Positions 11,956-24,426 are shown, numbered from the stretch's first letter. The stretch: 64,000 nt of DNA from Pratylenchus scribneri (GCA_030063045.1 JAQSEB010000038.1:1-64000); one strand, 5' to 3'. Notes: a model not told the origin generated them from the letters alone. Numbers and translations: made by a program.

Positions 11956-13215
11956 AATATTCTATTATTAAAATTTGATAAATTTTCTTTCAATTTTTTA
12001 ATAAAAAAATTAATTATATATCTGAAAATATTGATAAATATTATTAAATATCCAAAAATTAAAATTTGTTTCCCTGAAAATTTTTTAAAAATTTTCAGAA
12101 CGAAATTTGGTTGATCGTCAGGATAAAAGACTATGATAAATTAAATTTGATCTAATGATCAAAATTATTTTAAAAATTTCTAAAAATCCATAATTCGATA
12201 GGAAAAAATATGAGCTTTTAAATTATAATTGTAAATATTATAGGAATATAAATAAAAAATCAATTAAAAAATTTTAGACAAATTGTCGAATAAATTTATA
12301 ATAAATTAATTGATAAACGATTAATATTAATAGTTTCACTCAACACTATTAATTTTCATTCATTAATATAAAATAGTAAAAAAAATAAATTACTTCTTCC
12401 GAAAAGAAGCAAAATTAGTTTAAATTATAAATTTTAAATTTGTTAATATTTATGCTAAATAATTCTTAAGTGTCTTAATAAATTATTAAAATAGAAGAAA
12501 ATTAAATTGTATAGATATTCATGTAAAATATTTCTCAGAAAAAAATAAACAAACAATAATTTTTTTATAATATTAATAGAATTTAATTTATAACTAAAAA
12601 ATAATCTGTTTATTTCTCTTTTGAAATTAGTATTAAAAAATAAAAAGATAAATAAAATTTTTATATTTATAAATAAATAAAATTAAAAATAATTACTAAA
12701 TTAACTAATCAAAAAATAAATGATATAAATATAATTGCTTCTTCATTGAGCTTAATGGATGAAAGTTTATAATGGATCTGTTAATTTTATATTAAAAAAT
12801 TTAATTCTAATTTTATTTTCATTTTTCTTTACCATAGATGAAAAATTAACACAATTAAATTAAGTGTAAAATTCTTAAACTTAACAAAAAAGCAAATATG
12901 CATTTTATTAATATAAAAATTCAATAAACAAGGGCAGATCAATTATTATTTTTATAAAATAAGAACGAAGATAAAATATTTTAATTAAATATATAATATA
13001 TAAAAATTATTTTACAATGAAGACAGAATAAATTGGAAATTTTTAATATATTGAATAATATCAAGCAAGTTAAAGAATAGCTAAAGAAAAAAAATAAAAT
13101 TATCATTCAAAAAAATGATATGGAATTAAAATAATAATAAAATTTACACTATAAGAAAATAAGGATTAGATTATTGAAGAAATATTAATTCAATTAAGAT
13201 AATAAAATATATTGA

Positions 13216-13425
13216 TACAAATTTATTTTTATTTTTTATTTAAAATATAATCAAATTAACAACAAATACAAGGAGATTAGTAAAATGTAAAATGAAATAT
13301 TTATTTTTGAAATTTATTTGATTTATAATGATAAAAATAATAAAAAAATCGAAAAAATATAAATCGATTTTAATCAATAAAAATTCGAAACTATCAATGA
13401 GAACGTCTATATTCCTCAAAAATGA
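13216..13425 (+). CDS. 70-codon open frame, hypothetical
   Basis: The frame lies between TGA codons at 13213 and 13423. It reads YNQINNKYKEISKMQNEIFI and ends FNQQKFETINENVYIPQK. Two TAA and one TAA/TAG-type codon would be Gln. The next frame (13322-13651) overlaps its end by about 100 bp in the +1 register. The two may be one coding unit with a small interruption near 13.39-13.43 kb. Confidence 0.32.
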
Positions 13426-13651
13426 ATCGAATTTGCCAACCAGCCTCAAATATCCTGATGGAAGAGAAAATTCCCTTACGTAATTAGTGGAAAATTCGCA
13501 TCCCCATAATTTTGCAGAAAAGGAAAGAAATGTAATTAAGCTTTTGTAAAAAAATTCAAAATATTTATTATAATTACATATTATACCCGAATAAATAATA
13601 AATTTATTTCATTATAGTAATATAAATAAAAAAATGCATATCATCAAATGA
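13322..13651 (+). CDS. 110-codon open frame over a GC-rich island
   Basis: The frame is open from TGA at 13319 to TGA at 13649-13651. Over the GC-rich stretch 13420-13550 it reads NLPTSLKYPDGRENSLTQLV and then ENSHPHNFAEKERNVIKLL, a soluble-looking composition unlike the background. A TAA in this part would be Gln. The last 30 codons are AT-rich. No known domain recognised. Confidence 0.35.
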
Positions 13652-13999
13652 TAATAAAATAAATTATAAAAAAATGGAAAATTAAATGAATAATTTCAAT
13701 TTTTCACATTTTATCAGAAAATTTTATTCAATTTGATTTAAATTGAAAAACAAAATTTTTTAAAATTCCATATAATAAATATTATTAAATATTTGATTTG
13801 TAGATTATATATAATTAATTATTTTATTTATTTAGTGTAAATGAATTCTAATAAAAATTTCGTCGATAAAAAAATATATAATCGAAATAATCTGATTTTC
13901 CTATTTAAGAAGTATGACTAAATTAATTTGTTATAATTTAAAAAAAATTAAAAAAATATCAAATTATAAATAAAAAATATATGAATATTGATTTTGTCT

Positions 14000-14160
14000 A
14001 TGATAAAATTCAATAATTTTTAGTTTTCAATGCATAGCCCATTTTCTACATTTATGCATTTACGAAGCATTCACCATTAAAATGTGCAATAATTTATGAG
14101 ATAATTAAATAATGGCAAGCTCCCACAGAACTATCACATTTGAGGGCCTTCAATGAATGA
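14000..14160 (+). CDS. Short coding segment ending at TGA 14157
   Basis: The frame reads FVYDKIQQFLVFNAQPIFYI and then KCAIIYEIIKQWQAPTELS before RAFNE and a TGA. All three plus frames are TGA-free over much of the island, so the choice rests on composition. AT-rich DNA follows. Family unknown. Confidence 0.27.
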
Positions 14161-14261
14161 TGGGAATCCTAATCTTTTAATTAATAATTTTTATTAAAAA
14201 TGAAATTTTAATAAATAAGCGAATATTCTTAAAAATAAAAATTTTAAAATTAATATTATGA

Positions 14262-14843
14262 TAAACAAATTTATTCAGATATTCTGATTTTTTTATTAAA
14301 ATTTAAGTGCTAAAATTAAAAATTTTATTTTAAAAAAAATTTATCATATTTCAATAAAAATTTTAATTAGCCTAATGTTCAGTTGATTAAATTGATGGGA
14401 AGTGTTATTATTAATTTTTATATTTATATAATATAAAATATCATTTGTAAATGTCGATGATGGACTGCTTTAATCTTAGTTAAAAAAATATTTTCTATTA
14501 AAAATTTTAGATATTCTATGCAGTCGATGAAGTTCTAAAAATTGATAAAATTGAAGAAATAAAAATATAAAAATAGAAAATTTTTATTATGTAAAAGAGA
14601 AAAGATCAGTAAAAATTATATTATAATTAAAATTTTTAAAATTTTATAATTTAATTTTTACTAAATCTAAAAAAATAAACTAGTGCGAAAGACAAATTAG
14701 AATAGAAAAGAGATATAGGAAAGATCAAAATTTATGAATGTGAAATTAATATAGGTATAATAGAATAAAAAATATTTATATCTATATAAAAAATAAAGTA
14801 TAAATTAAATTATTTTAAATTTAAACAAATGGATTAATTTTGA
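14262..14843 (+). CDS. 193-codon open frame, Lys/Gln-rich hypothetical
   Basis: The frame is open from TGA at 14259 to TGA at 14841-14843. It contains QLAQCSVDQIDGKCYYQFL, then FYAVDEVLKIDKIEEIK, then TSAKDKLEQKRDIGKIKIY. Charged residues occur at helical spacing in the second half. About one codon in eight is TAA or TAG. No domain recognised. A frame of this length is not rare by chance here. Confidence 0.3.
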
Positions 14844-15559
14844 ATTAAATTAATTAAAAAGGAAAAATGAAAAGTTTAACATTTATAACCTTAAATAAAC
14901 TTATTAATTAAATGTAAAAATTAATAAAAGGAGAAAGAAGAATTTGATGAAAACATTAATATAAAATATTTTTTTTGTTGACGTTTAAAGATATAAATTT
15001 AAATAGAAAAATAGATAATAGAAAGATTTAAAATGATGGAAAATGCAAAATATATTTAATTGTATGGATGGAAAATTAGTCGTCAAGAGAAAACCAACAA
15101 ATAGTAGATTATTCTTTTCATAATAAAATTATAAATATTAATCATATAAACAAAATATTTAAGATAACTTAAAAAATGCTGATCCTCAAAAATAATCAAA
15201 AATTGAAGATATTTATTGATGAATTTATTAAATTTTTCTATTTATTGAAATATGATATAAATTTATAATTTATTATTTTTAATTTATAAAAATTCATAAA
15301 AATTTAAATTCTAATTGATTTCTTGGTAATGTAGTTAAAAATTTTAATTTGAATGGATATCTTAATTTGGAAGAAAATGGAATGAATTAGAAAAAATTCA
15401 GAAATATTTTTAATTTTTTCATTAAATTTTAATTTTGGCATAAATATTTGCGTCACCAGAAAATTTAGTGACATTATGATTGTAATTATAAAATATCATT
15501 TTAACAAGTTAATAATTTATCTAATATTTAATTTAAATAAATGAAAATGAAAAGGATAT

Positions 15560-15890
15560 ATGAATGAATAAAATTTGAGAAAAGATATTTCATAATTTAA
15601 TGGCCATCGAACTGAATGGCGTATCGATAAAGCCCCAAAATATCAATGATAAATGTATCCAGGCAAAAGGACCATATAAAATCAATTTATGCACGATATC
15701 GATATAAATCGAGAATTAATATATATTTTTTTTTCTGATATTATGTTAAAAATTTTAATCAAAGATAAATCATGCGTTTTTCACTCTTCCGCATTGTTGG
15801 CATTTAACATCGAAGATAAAAAAAACTGGGCTCATGCATCAAGAATTAAAAAAAAATTTAGAATAAATTACCAAAACATATATTAAAAAT
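15560..15890 (+). CDS. Coding-like frame interrupted by one TGA
   Basis: One frame reads FNGHRTEWRIDKAPKYQ, then TGA at about 15650, and continues TIQNQFMHDIDINREL. Its last part (15689-15886) is a 65-codon standard-code open frame that reads SCVFHSSALLAFNIEDKKNW. The part before the TGA resembles 7440-7475 at DNA and protein level. An alternative frame from an ATG at 15600 reads MAIELNGVSIKPQNINDK. Function unknown. Confidence 0.33.
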
Positions 15891-16565
15891 ATTATAAAAA
15901 TTTTAATATAAAGACAAAAAAAAGAAACACCAATATGAAAATAATTTTTTATTTTTTTTATATAATGGATGACTTTATATACAATTGTAAAAAATTATCT
16001 AAAAATTAAATTATTAAAAAAATTTTAGGAAAAATTATAATTAAATATTAAAAAAAATACTATACTATAAGTAATAATTTTTAATTTAAAAATATTTAAT
16101 TTAAAAGGAGAATTTGTATGTTATAAAAGAAGAGAAAATCATCGATATATAATATTATAGCATCTGTAATGTCTTAAAGATTTGACGATTGGCAACATCC
16201 ATCGGGAGATGTCCCCATAAATTCATATTGTTCTCTTTAATTTTCACTATTTGTAGAATTTAATTTTATTAATTGAATAAAATATTTTAAAATATAAATA
16301 ATATTAAGAAAATTTTTTTGTAAATATCATAAAATATTTCTACCTAATTATTCTCGCAATTACATTTTACTAATTTATCCTAATTAGATAGTTTCTTGGT
16401 TATAATTAAAACAATCAATAAATTAAATTTTTAAAAATAATAATTAATAAATAATTCATGATATTATTTGTGATCAATAAATTTAATTAATTAAGAGCAA
16501 ATTTCTGCAGATAATAATAATTGGCTATGAAGAGTTTTATGAATTTATTATAAAATTTATTAATT

Positions 16566-16925
16566 TTTTGATATTTTCAGTTTTCACTTCAAATAATTTG
16601 GAGGAATTATTTAAAAAAATCGGTTCACTTAACGATCTTAAAGATTCATTGCGCCCTTGGACAAAAAAAAAGATTAGAAGAAGGTAGAAGTTTTAAATGA
16701 ATAATTTTACGGAATTAATATCATGATTTAATTGAATCTGAGATTCTTATTAAATTTTGGAATCCGATGTTTTTGATCATAAATGATATTAACAAAATTA
16801 AAGGATTTAATTCTCATCGAATGTTTATACTAATGTCCTATATAAATTTAAAAAAAAAGATATTTTATTTTAAAGCAAAAAATCTTAATTTCATTTTTAA
16901 TTCTTTTAACGATCATGGAATTTGA
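16566..16925 (+). CDS. Coding segment joined across a possible 13-bp insert
   Basis: The first frame (16566-16726) reads NNLEELFKKIGSLNDLKDSL and ends MNNFTELIS then TGA. The second (to TGA at 16923-16925) begins LIESEILIKFWNPMFLII. Removing 13 bp between two TTAAT copies (16715 and 16728) deletes the TGA and fuses the frames as ...NNFTELIESEILIKF.... The first part is also preceded by TATTTTCAG and followed by GTAGAAG, so an ordinary exon model fits the first part too. No domain recognised. Confidence 0.38.
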
Positions 16926-17079
16926 AAAAATAATTGCAATTAAATTCCGATATAAAATCGAATCGGAAGAAGAATGAAAAATTGATCATTCGCGCAAGGG
17001 AACAAAATTATTTATTATTATAAAAAGTATATCAAATGAATAAATATAAAAATAAAATTTAAATTAAATGATTTAATGA

Positions 17080-17520
17080 AAATAAATTATGAAAATGTAT
17101 TTTATTTTTAAATAATTTTATTGTTAAAATTTATTTAAAAAATAATCATTTTTAATTAATTTTTTAATAGCTATAAATTTTTAAAAAAATAAGGAAATCG
17201 GAGACACATTAAAATTTAAAATTTATTTTTATAAATTTAAATCAATTATCGTATTTGCATCAAAAAATTTCTTAAATCAAATAATCGATGAAAAGATTTT
17301 GATTGATTTGATGAAATTTTTATTGCAATATTACTAATTTTAAATGAAGTTTTATAAAATTAAATAAATAAAATTTTAATAATATTTTTAAGATTTAAAT
17401 AAAATTTGCCATTTTCAAAAAAGATTCTAAAGCGTTAAAAAAGACCAATTCATAATTAAAAATTAATGTAAAAGTAATTTAGTTTAAATTAAAACATAAA
17501 TTTTTATTAAATAATATTGA
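17080..17520 (+). CDS. 147-codon open frame, hypothetical
   Basis: The frame is open from TGA at 17077 to TGA at 17518-17520, with an ATG at 17089. It reads through KNKEIGDTLKFKIYFYKFK and NFLNQIIDEKILIDLMKFLL and ends in a Gln/Lys-rich tail. The first 35 codons are AT-rich and doubtful. No family recognised. Confidence 0.28.
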
Positions 17521-18011
17521 TCAATTTTGAAATATTTAAATAAATTGATGTATTGACATGATATTTTACTTTGTATTTTGCATTACTTGATTTCTATAAA
17601 ATTTTTTTATTAAAATTTTAATGTGATAACTAAAATTATTGATTAAAAAATATTAAATTTTAAAAATAATTAACAAAACTTTATTATAAATATGTTAAAG
17701 AATTAATTAACATTGAAATGAAATTTATATAAATTGAATAGAAAAATAAATAGGAGTTTATATTAGGAATTTTCAGTATTCTAATTATTACAAATTTTTA
17801 TAAAAAATCTAATTGTATAATTTTGATATATAATAATGAAAAGAATTTAATAAAATTATTTCTTATAATATAATTGGAACAAATTAAAAAGAAAACATGT
17901 TTTAAAAAAATAGAATATATATAAATTAATTTTATATCTTTAAATTAATGAATGTATGTGGTGTTCACAAATTATTGAACAATTTTAAAAATAAATTTTT
18001 AAAAATTATTA

Positions 18012-18194
18012 TTATTTTAATAAATTTAATAAAATAAAATTAATTTCAAATAAAATATTAATAAATAAATCGGCTCGATTATTACACATTTGATTGGTAT
18101 ATTGTGCGCCAAATTCAACAAATGCATTTGGTAAAATATTGAATGTTTTTGTTATTAGGCTTATTAAAATATTTTTAATAATAAAGTTCTCCAA
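18012..18194 (-). CDS. 60-codon standard-code frame, unknown
   Basis: On the minus strand the GC-richer part reads NILPNAFVEFGAQYTNQMCN and ADLFINILFEI. Third-position GC is low (about 3 of 23 codons over this part). The plus frame over the same bases (containing DYYTFDWYIVRQIQQ) needs rarer CGG, CGC and CTC codons. The minus strand is therefore preferred. No stop of any kind lies inside. Family unknown. Confidence 0.35.
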   Translation of the reverse strand: MENFIIKNILISLITKTFNILPNAFVEFGAQYTNQMCNNRADLFINILFEINFILLNLLK

Positions 18195-18300
18195 TGGAAT
18201 AGCTCTAGGAAAATGGATCCGTATGGCAATTTAGGTTGCCTGGAGGTGAGCGGAATGGGAAATAAGACGCTTGGCATTTTAATGTTTATCTTTTACAAAA
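18192..18300 (+). other. GC-rich island of about 100 bp
   Basis: Near 45% GC. Two plus frames are open: one reads MDPYGNLGCLEVSGMGNKTL, the other WQFRLPGGERNGKQDAWHF with two TAG/TAA codons as Gln. Position-specific composition does not decide between them. It may be coding or a decayed mobile element. Confidence 0.3.
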
Positions 18301-18684
18301 ATAAATAATAATTATATCATTTTTAAAAAAATATAAGTATTCTTGTTTTTATAAATTCTAAAAAAATATTAATATTAAATTAACATTTATATAAAAATGA
18401 TTAAATAAAATAGAATTTCATAATAAAAACTAAATATATTTATTTTAAAATATTAAACTAAATAAAATGAAAAAATAAAAAGGAAATAATTTCGAATAAA
18501 TTGCATTCCATAATAATAATTTAAAATTGATTTAATTTTTTAAATAAAAAAGAATACATTGAAATTATTAAAAATAATTACATATATTTTTATAATGCTC
18601 TCATTAATTTAGGAATCATTACTGGGATATGTTAGTTAAAACTCTAACCAGAAATCATATTGCAAATACAATTTTTGAATATAA

Positions 18685-19284
18685 ATGAAAACACTTTTTT
18701 AGATGAAATTGACAAAATCAATTTATAGATAATAACAAAATTACAACAATAGTATTATTGTGAATTCAAAATCTGAATTTTTAAAATTATTATAAAATAT
18801 TCTGAAAATCAAACAATCTATAAAAAAAAGAAATTATTCATAAAAATATTTATTTGTGAACTGGAATGAATCGATCGGGCTTAATTAGATCAAAATCTTT
18901 GGATGGGGCATGCCGGCGAGTGTTATCAGTTATTGGAATTTGTTAAAAATTTAAGACTCGAGGAATGATAGCTGTTTTTTGAAATTAAAGGCATTTATTT
19001 ATAATTTAGATCATATAAATAAAAATACAAAATTTAATTTAAAAAAAGATTTCTATATGATTTTAAAATTTTCAAATTTTCTTATAGAATTGAAATTTAT
19101 CAATCATTTTTTTATGAATATAATAATACTTCAAAATATTTTTTTAAATATAGAGTTTGAAGATATATATTTTTTAATAATTATTAAAATTATATATATT
19201 AATTCCAAATTTGCATTTTCTTTTATAGAAAACAATAAAATTTAATCAAATAAATTTTTTAATACAAATATATTTTTTATGTGA
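18685..19284 (+). CDS. 199-aa open frame from ATG to TGA, hypothetical
   Basis: ATG at 18685, TGA at 19282-19284. The centre crosses the GC-rich patch 18860-18975 and reads NESIGLNQIKIFGWGMPASV and then KIQDSRNDSCFLKLKAF. Its second half (18979-19245) is 88 codons free of all stops, the longest standard-code frame in the window, rich in Ile, Phe and Asn. Another frame (18594-18776) overlaps the start. No motif recognised, and no clear membrane-helix pattern. Confidence 0.35.
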
Positions 19285-20592
19285 ATTGTGAATAGAAAAA
19301 AAATTAATTTAACAAATAAAAATTTTAGGAGCTTAATAATAAATAAAAGTTAAAAATCTAATAGATTTTAAAAATCTTCAATAATCAAATTATCAATACG
19401 GAATAAAATGGTTAAAGATTACTTTATTTAAATTGTTATATAAAAAATACATAAAAATTATAAAAATACATATATAATAGAATATAAATATAAAACAATT
19501 ATTTAAAAAATAATTTAAAATTAGAGTGAAATTATTAATTGATAAAGAATACTTCAATGGATCATTCAAAGAAACGAATGATCACTTATTCTAAAGATCA
19601 TTATTATTTGCGAAATATTTTTTAAAAAAATGATAAAAAATTATTTTAAATTAAATTATAAATTTATGATCAATTTATTCGATAAATACAATTTTAAATA
19701 AAAAAAAATTTTTTAAATTATAGAAGAATAAAAAATTTAATTTTCTTGAATGTTTTCCTCTATAATTCATCAAAACGATGGATAATATGCAAGTATTCGT
19801 TAATAAAATTAATCTTGTTCATGTTTGGAAATAGATAATAGACGAACTTCAGGCTCAGAATTATTATTTGCTTTCGTGAGAACGAAAGATTGTGCTTCAA
19901 TTCAAAACTAAGCAAATTAGGAAAGGCAAAATTTGATTACCTAAAAAATCATTAAATAATATTTCAAGGCAACATAGAAAATAAATGTTGAAAAACATAT
20001 CATATGTTTGCATTTAATAAAAATTTAAATATTATGCTATTATATGAATTCATAATCCATCTAAATTTGATGGTTAATATTTCTTAATTATTAATAAATA
20101 AATTTAATACTAGCATATCTTAAAAATTAATAAATGTGAAATAATTAAAATCTAGTGAAAGAACCAATTATAATCTCTGTAAATTTTATTGAATGTGGAA
20201 TGAAAAATTGAAAATAATAATTTTTAGAAAATAAATTTTATATTATAATTTAAAATAAAATTAAAAAATTTAGAATGATTTTCGCCGTCATCCCTATATA
20301 AGGAATAATTCCTCAATTTTTATTATTTCATAATTAAATATTGATCTCTATAAATATTCTAAGCTAAAGAGACCCTAGATATAATTTATATAGTCAAAGA
20401 ATATGAGAAATTTAAAGGAATATCGATATTTATCAATAATTAAATCCAAAATTAGACATTTAAAAAAATTAAAAATATGATTACAATGGCAAAAAAATAT
20501 TATCTTAAAAGTTAAAAATAATAAAAAATAATTTAAAAAGTTAAACAATTTTAAATTAAGCATTTTTCATTATATTTATTTTGATATTTTTC

Positions 20593-21558
20593 AGGATGAA
20601 CAAAATTATAATTTTTCGAATGCCCGCTAGAGACTAGACAATTTCATATGCCAGGATGGGGAATGTATATAATTGGAATGAAGAATTTAAATGGCCAAAA
20701 AATGCATTTCATTAATTATTGTTTCTATTCTTTTCATTCATTAAAGATTATGAAAAAAAAGAATATATTGGATGAATAAATAAAATAAAATAAATTTCAT
20801 AATTAAGAAAATTTACAAATTAATGGAATGTGAAAACATTTTTTAAAATCAAAATAATATTAAATTTTAATATACATATATAAATTTTAATCAGCAGAAA
20901 GAATTAAAAGAAAAAAATTATTTTTATTGTAATATTTCAGGTTCGGCCATTAAAATTGAAATTGTTGGAGTATGGTGCATCGATGATTGTCTAAAATATA
21001 TTTTTTAAAATAAAATTTAATATTAATCAAATGAGAAAACAAGAATTTTACAAAATGAGTATTAATGAGAGAATGTAAAGTTTGCAAAAAAATGATACAA
21101 ATGAAATGAACAAATATAAGAAAAATAATAATAAAATATAATAGTGGAAAATTTTTTATAATAAAAATATGTATCAAAAAAATGGGATCTAATAACAATT
21201 TTATTTATAAATTTAATAAAATTCAACAGCCTAAACTAGAATTGAAATTTATATGCTATCTATTTTTTTAGCCAGGCAATTTTTGCGCTGTTGCAAAAAT
21301 AAATTTTAATTGATTTAATATTTTAATTATAAATTAAAAATTAACATTTACAATCTGTAAAATATTATATAAAGTTCATTTTAAATATTCCAGTACGTTG
21401 GTAGAGTAAACAATTTTTCCTAAATTTAAATTGAATAAAAATATTAAATGAATTTGAAAAATCTTACAAAAATGCAAAATCACAAAAGCTATATGTAATC
21501 GAATTTGAGTCATTAAATCGGCAATGAATAAAATCTATTTAAAATTCTTATATAATGA
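20593..21558 (+). CDS. Single frame with one internal TGA at 20773
   Basis: From ATG at 20596 (just after TATTTTTCAGG) the frame reads MNKIIIFRMPARDQTISYAR and WNEEFKWPKNAFHQLLFLFF, meets TGA at 20773-20775, and continues in the same register to TGA at 21556-21558. The second part has RPLKLKLLEYGASMIVQN and RKQEFYKMSINERMQSLQKN. If TGA is a stop these are two open frames of 59 and 260 codons. The strong purine bias around 21030-21130 supports the plus strand. Family unknown. Confidence 0.35.
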
Positions 21559-22249
21559 AAAATAATCGTTAACAAAGATGCATTAGTCACATTTAAAAAT
21601 ATAAAAAACTGCCAGCTGGCGAGAGGCCTTTTTATTATTAATTAAATATATTTAATTTTTAATATATTTTCCTGGAATTGGAAAAATTGCCATTAAATAA
21701 TTGGCCATTGGTGATCCAATATATTTTTTTATAATTATATATAAAATGATTTTTTTTGAAAATAATCATTAAAAAATAAAAATTACACATTTATCGATTA
21801 AGCATAATTTGAAGTCTAAATGAGAAAAATATTAATTTGTTTTTAAATTTATTAAACAGGGAATTATTTTTTAATTAAAAATATAAAAAAACTATAAATG
21901 AATTCATAATTCGTCTCAGGTTAAAAGAATCGAAATTATTTTAAAATTATTATATTGTGTAATTAATCTCATAGGCATCATATTTAGCCTTGCAATTTGA
22001 GGTTAAATGAATCAGTATAATTTGAAGAATATTTATCACATATTAATGATATTTAAATAATTAATTATTTTGCTGAAATATTCTACAAAAACATAATTAT
22101 TTTAATTAAAATTTATATAAAAAAATTATTAATTGAAAGGAAATTATAATTTTAACAATGTGTAATAATTAATGATTATTAAATATTTAATTAAAATTAA
22201 TTATATATAAATTAAATTTTAGATTAGAGAAATATAATATTAAAAGAAA

Positions 22250-23020
22250 ATGGAAATTTTACTTGATCTCGAGCAAGAGTAAAATGAGTAAGTGAAGATA
22301 GTTTATTTATTATTTTAGATTTTTTTACTTGATTTTAAGTGTCATTTTAATGCTCATCAATTAAATATTTGGTAACATGGTGAAATGAAAAAATTAATAA
22401 TCTATGATTCTAAACATATGACTTAATAATTGATATGTTTGGATGTTATAAATATTTATAGTTTAAAGAAATTTATATTAATTTCTGATGATTATTTATT
22501 AAATTTTATAAAATTAAAAAAACCTTATTAATTAATAGCTCCATAAAACATAAAAATATAAAATAAATTGAATTAAAAAAAATAAATTTATTTGCCTTTT
22601 TTTGGCTAATTTAATAAATATAAATTCATATGCCTTTTTTATAGGCATATTTGGAAATGCTACAAAAAATAAATTATAATTTTTTAATTAAAAAATATTA
22701 TTTCATTTGAAAAATGGATTTTATGCAAAGATTTTGATAAAAGAAAATTTTATCTTATCATAAAATTTAAAAAAAAAGAAAAAATTCGTAAAATTAACAT
22801 GTATTTAATAAAAGGCTGCCAAAAATTTCGTGTAAGATTAATTTTATTAAAAATTAACGATAAAATGGATATATATGAAAAAATTACCTTTTTATCCAAT
22901 CCTATGAGAATAATTATAACATAAATATGCCCCAAAAGTAAAAATAAATTAAATTAATTAAAAGGAAAAATCTCTTATAAAATAGAATTCATTAAAATTA
23001 GTACAAAATAGAGCTGTTGA
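22250..23020 (+). CDS. 256-aa open frame from ATG to TGA, hypothetical
   Basis: ATG at 22250, TGA at 23018-23020, TAA/TAG as Gln. The N-terminus is MEILLDLEQEQNEQVKIVYL. The C-terminal third reads KINMYLIKGCQKFRVRLILL and KMDIYEKITFLSNPMRIII. The middle contains two AT-loop hairpins (22594-22650) and may be non-coding. The next frame (22908-23471) overlaps it in the +1 register. No domain recognised. Confidence 0.33.
22594..22650. repeat. Two small GC-armed hairpins
   Basis: GCC-T7-GGC at 22594-22606 and ATATGCC-TTTTTTATA-GGCATAT at 22628-22650. Both have GC-containing arms around a T-rich loop and are 21 bp apart in AT-rich DNA. A similar GGGC-AAAAAAT-GCCC occurs at 62868-62882. They could be RNA hairpins, relics of one short palindrome, or chance. 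Confidence 0.6.
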
Positions 23021-23471
23021 CGATGCTCTCTTCTTAAGCCTAATCATGATAGAATCATATTTAAAAAAATTTTTGATTCATATAATATATAAATTTAAAT
23101 CATTATTAATTTTAACTTAGAATAATCATGGAAATCCAAGAAAAATTAGAATAATTTTATAACTATCTAAAATCAAATAAATATAGGTAAAATTATTTAA
23201 AAATCTTTTTTTAAATAATATATACAATTAAAAATAATATGATATCAGAGCATTAAAAAATGAACATATATATATAAATTTAAAAAAATATTATTTTAAA
23301 AGAAATATGTTCATATTAATTCGAAACGTCGTATAGGCATATAAATTATCTAAAAATTATAAAATTTTATTTGCAATAAATTCGGGATAGGCACGAAATG
23401 TGAAATAATTATTAATAATAATAAAAAAAAAACCCCAAAATTTTAAATAAATTTATAATGATTTTTTTTGA
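22908..23471 (+). CDS. 188-codon open frame, hypothetical
   Basis: Open between TGA at 22905 and TGA at 23469-23471. It reads SLIKQNSLKLVQNRAVDDAL and FLSLIMIESYLKKFLIHII, then HGNPRKIRIILQLSKIKQ. It overlaps the 22250-23020 frame by 113 bp in the +1 register, so the two could be one coding unit joined near 22.95-23.01 kb. No motif recognised. Confidence 0.3.
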
Positions 23472-23783
23472 AAAAGAACAAAATGCCATAAAAATTAAAA
23501 ACAAAATTTATGAAATAAATTAATCAATCACAACAAACACCATTTATTGAAAATGAATACTTTAATTTGTGAATCAAATATAGCTATTCTTATAAGCGTC
23601 ACATATTTTCATAAAGTCGATATCATTTAAAAATAGAATTGCAATTGATAAAACAAAATTATTATAAATTTAAAATTCATAAAGAAAATCAAAAATTTGT
23701 AAATAAAAATTAAAAATTTGACTGTAATAAATCAATTTTTTAAAAATATTATTTCAGAATCAATATATGTATTTTTTTTAATT

Positions 23784-24074
23784 TTCCTCAACAATCTAGA
23801 GGAATAATAGAATGCGGAATATACAAATTTATGTATGCATGACATTTATTTTGAATTAGTTTATTATTTTATTAACTTAAATTATATGTTTAAGTTATAT
23901 AAAAATTTATACTTATAATAATATAATAATATTTTATATTATTTAGCTTTAATTTGGATTTTGTTATGTTTGATATATCTTATTAACTTCTTTAATCCTA
24001 TTGAAAATTACCCTTTTGTTTATGCATAAGAACAATTCCATGGCAAGACAATTGAATATGTTTTGTATTTTTGA
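23784..24074 (+). CDS. 97-codon open frame, membrane-like
   Basis: The frame reads NNLEEQQNAEYTNLCMHDIY near the start. A hydrophobic stretch YYLALIWILLCLIYLINFF around codons 52-70 has the length of one membrane-spanning helix. It ends QFHGKTIEYVLYF and TGA at 24072-24074. Hydrophobic Leu/Ile/Phe runs are common by chance in AT-rich DNA, so the membrane call is weak. Confidence 0.27.
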
Positions 24075-24426
24075 GGCAAATAAAAGAGAAGATTGGAACT
24101 AGTGCTGAATTGATTCATTAACAAATTATAGAAAAATTAAATTAAATTTCTTTTCAAACATCGATCAAACTTAATTTCATATTGAAATTGAGAGTAATTT
24201 AAATAAAAAATAAAAAAAAATTTAAAAATAAATGATTATTAAAGTAAATAGGATAAATAATTTATTTTGAGTACAAAATTGATATGTAAATTTAAATTAA
24301 TTATACAAAGTATTTTAAAATATATATAAATTACATATATTTTTTTATTTTTTAAATATTTTATTAAATTTTTACGGCTAAATATTATTAGAAGACATTA
24401 GTCTCTACTAATTTTAATCCAATAAC

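Noticed and set aside
20593..20595. TTTTCAG-type 3' splice sites before many islands (16576, 20593, 20940, 33130, 36731, 38509)
   Set aside because: TTTCAG is expected about a dozen times per strand by chance here, and matching GT donors with consistent frames were not found for most. Kept only as an alternative model.
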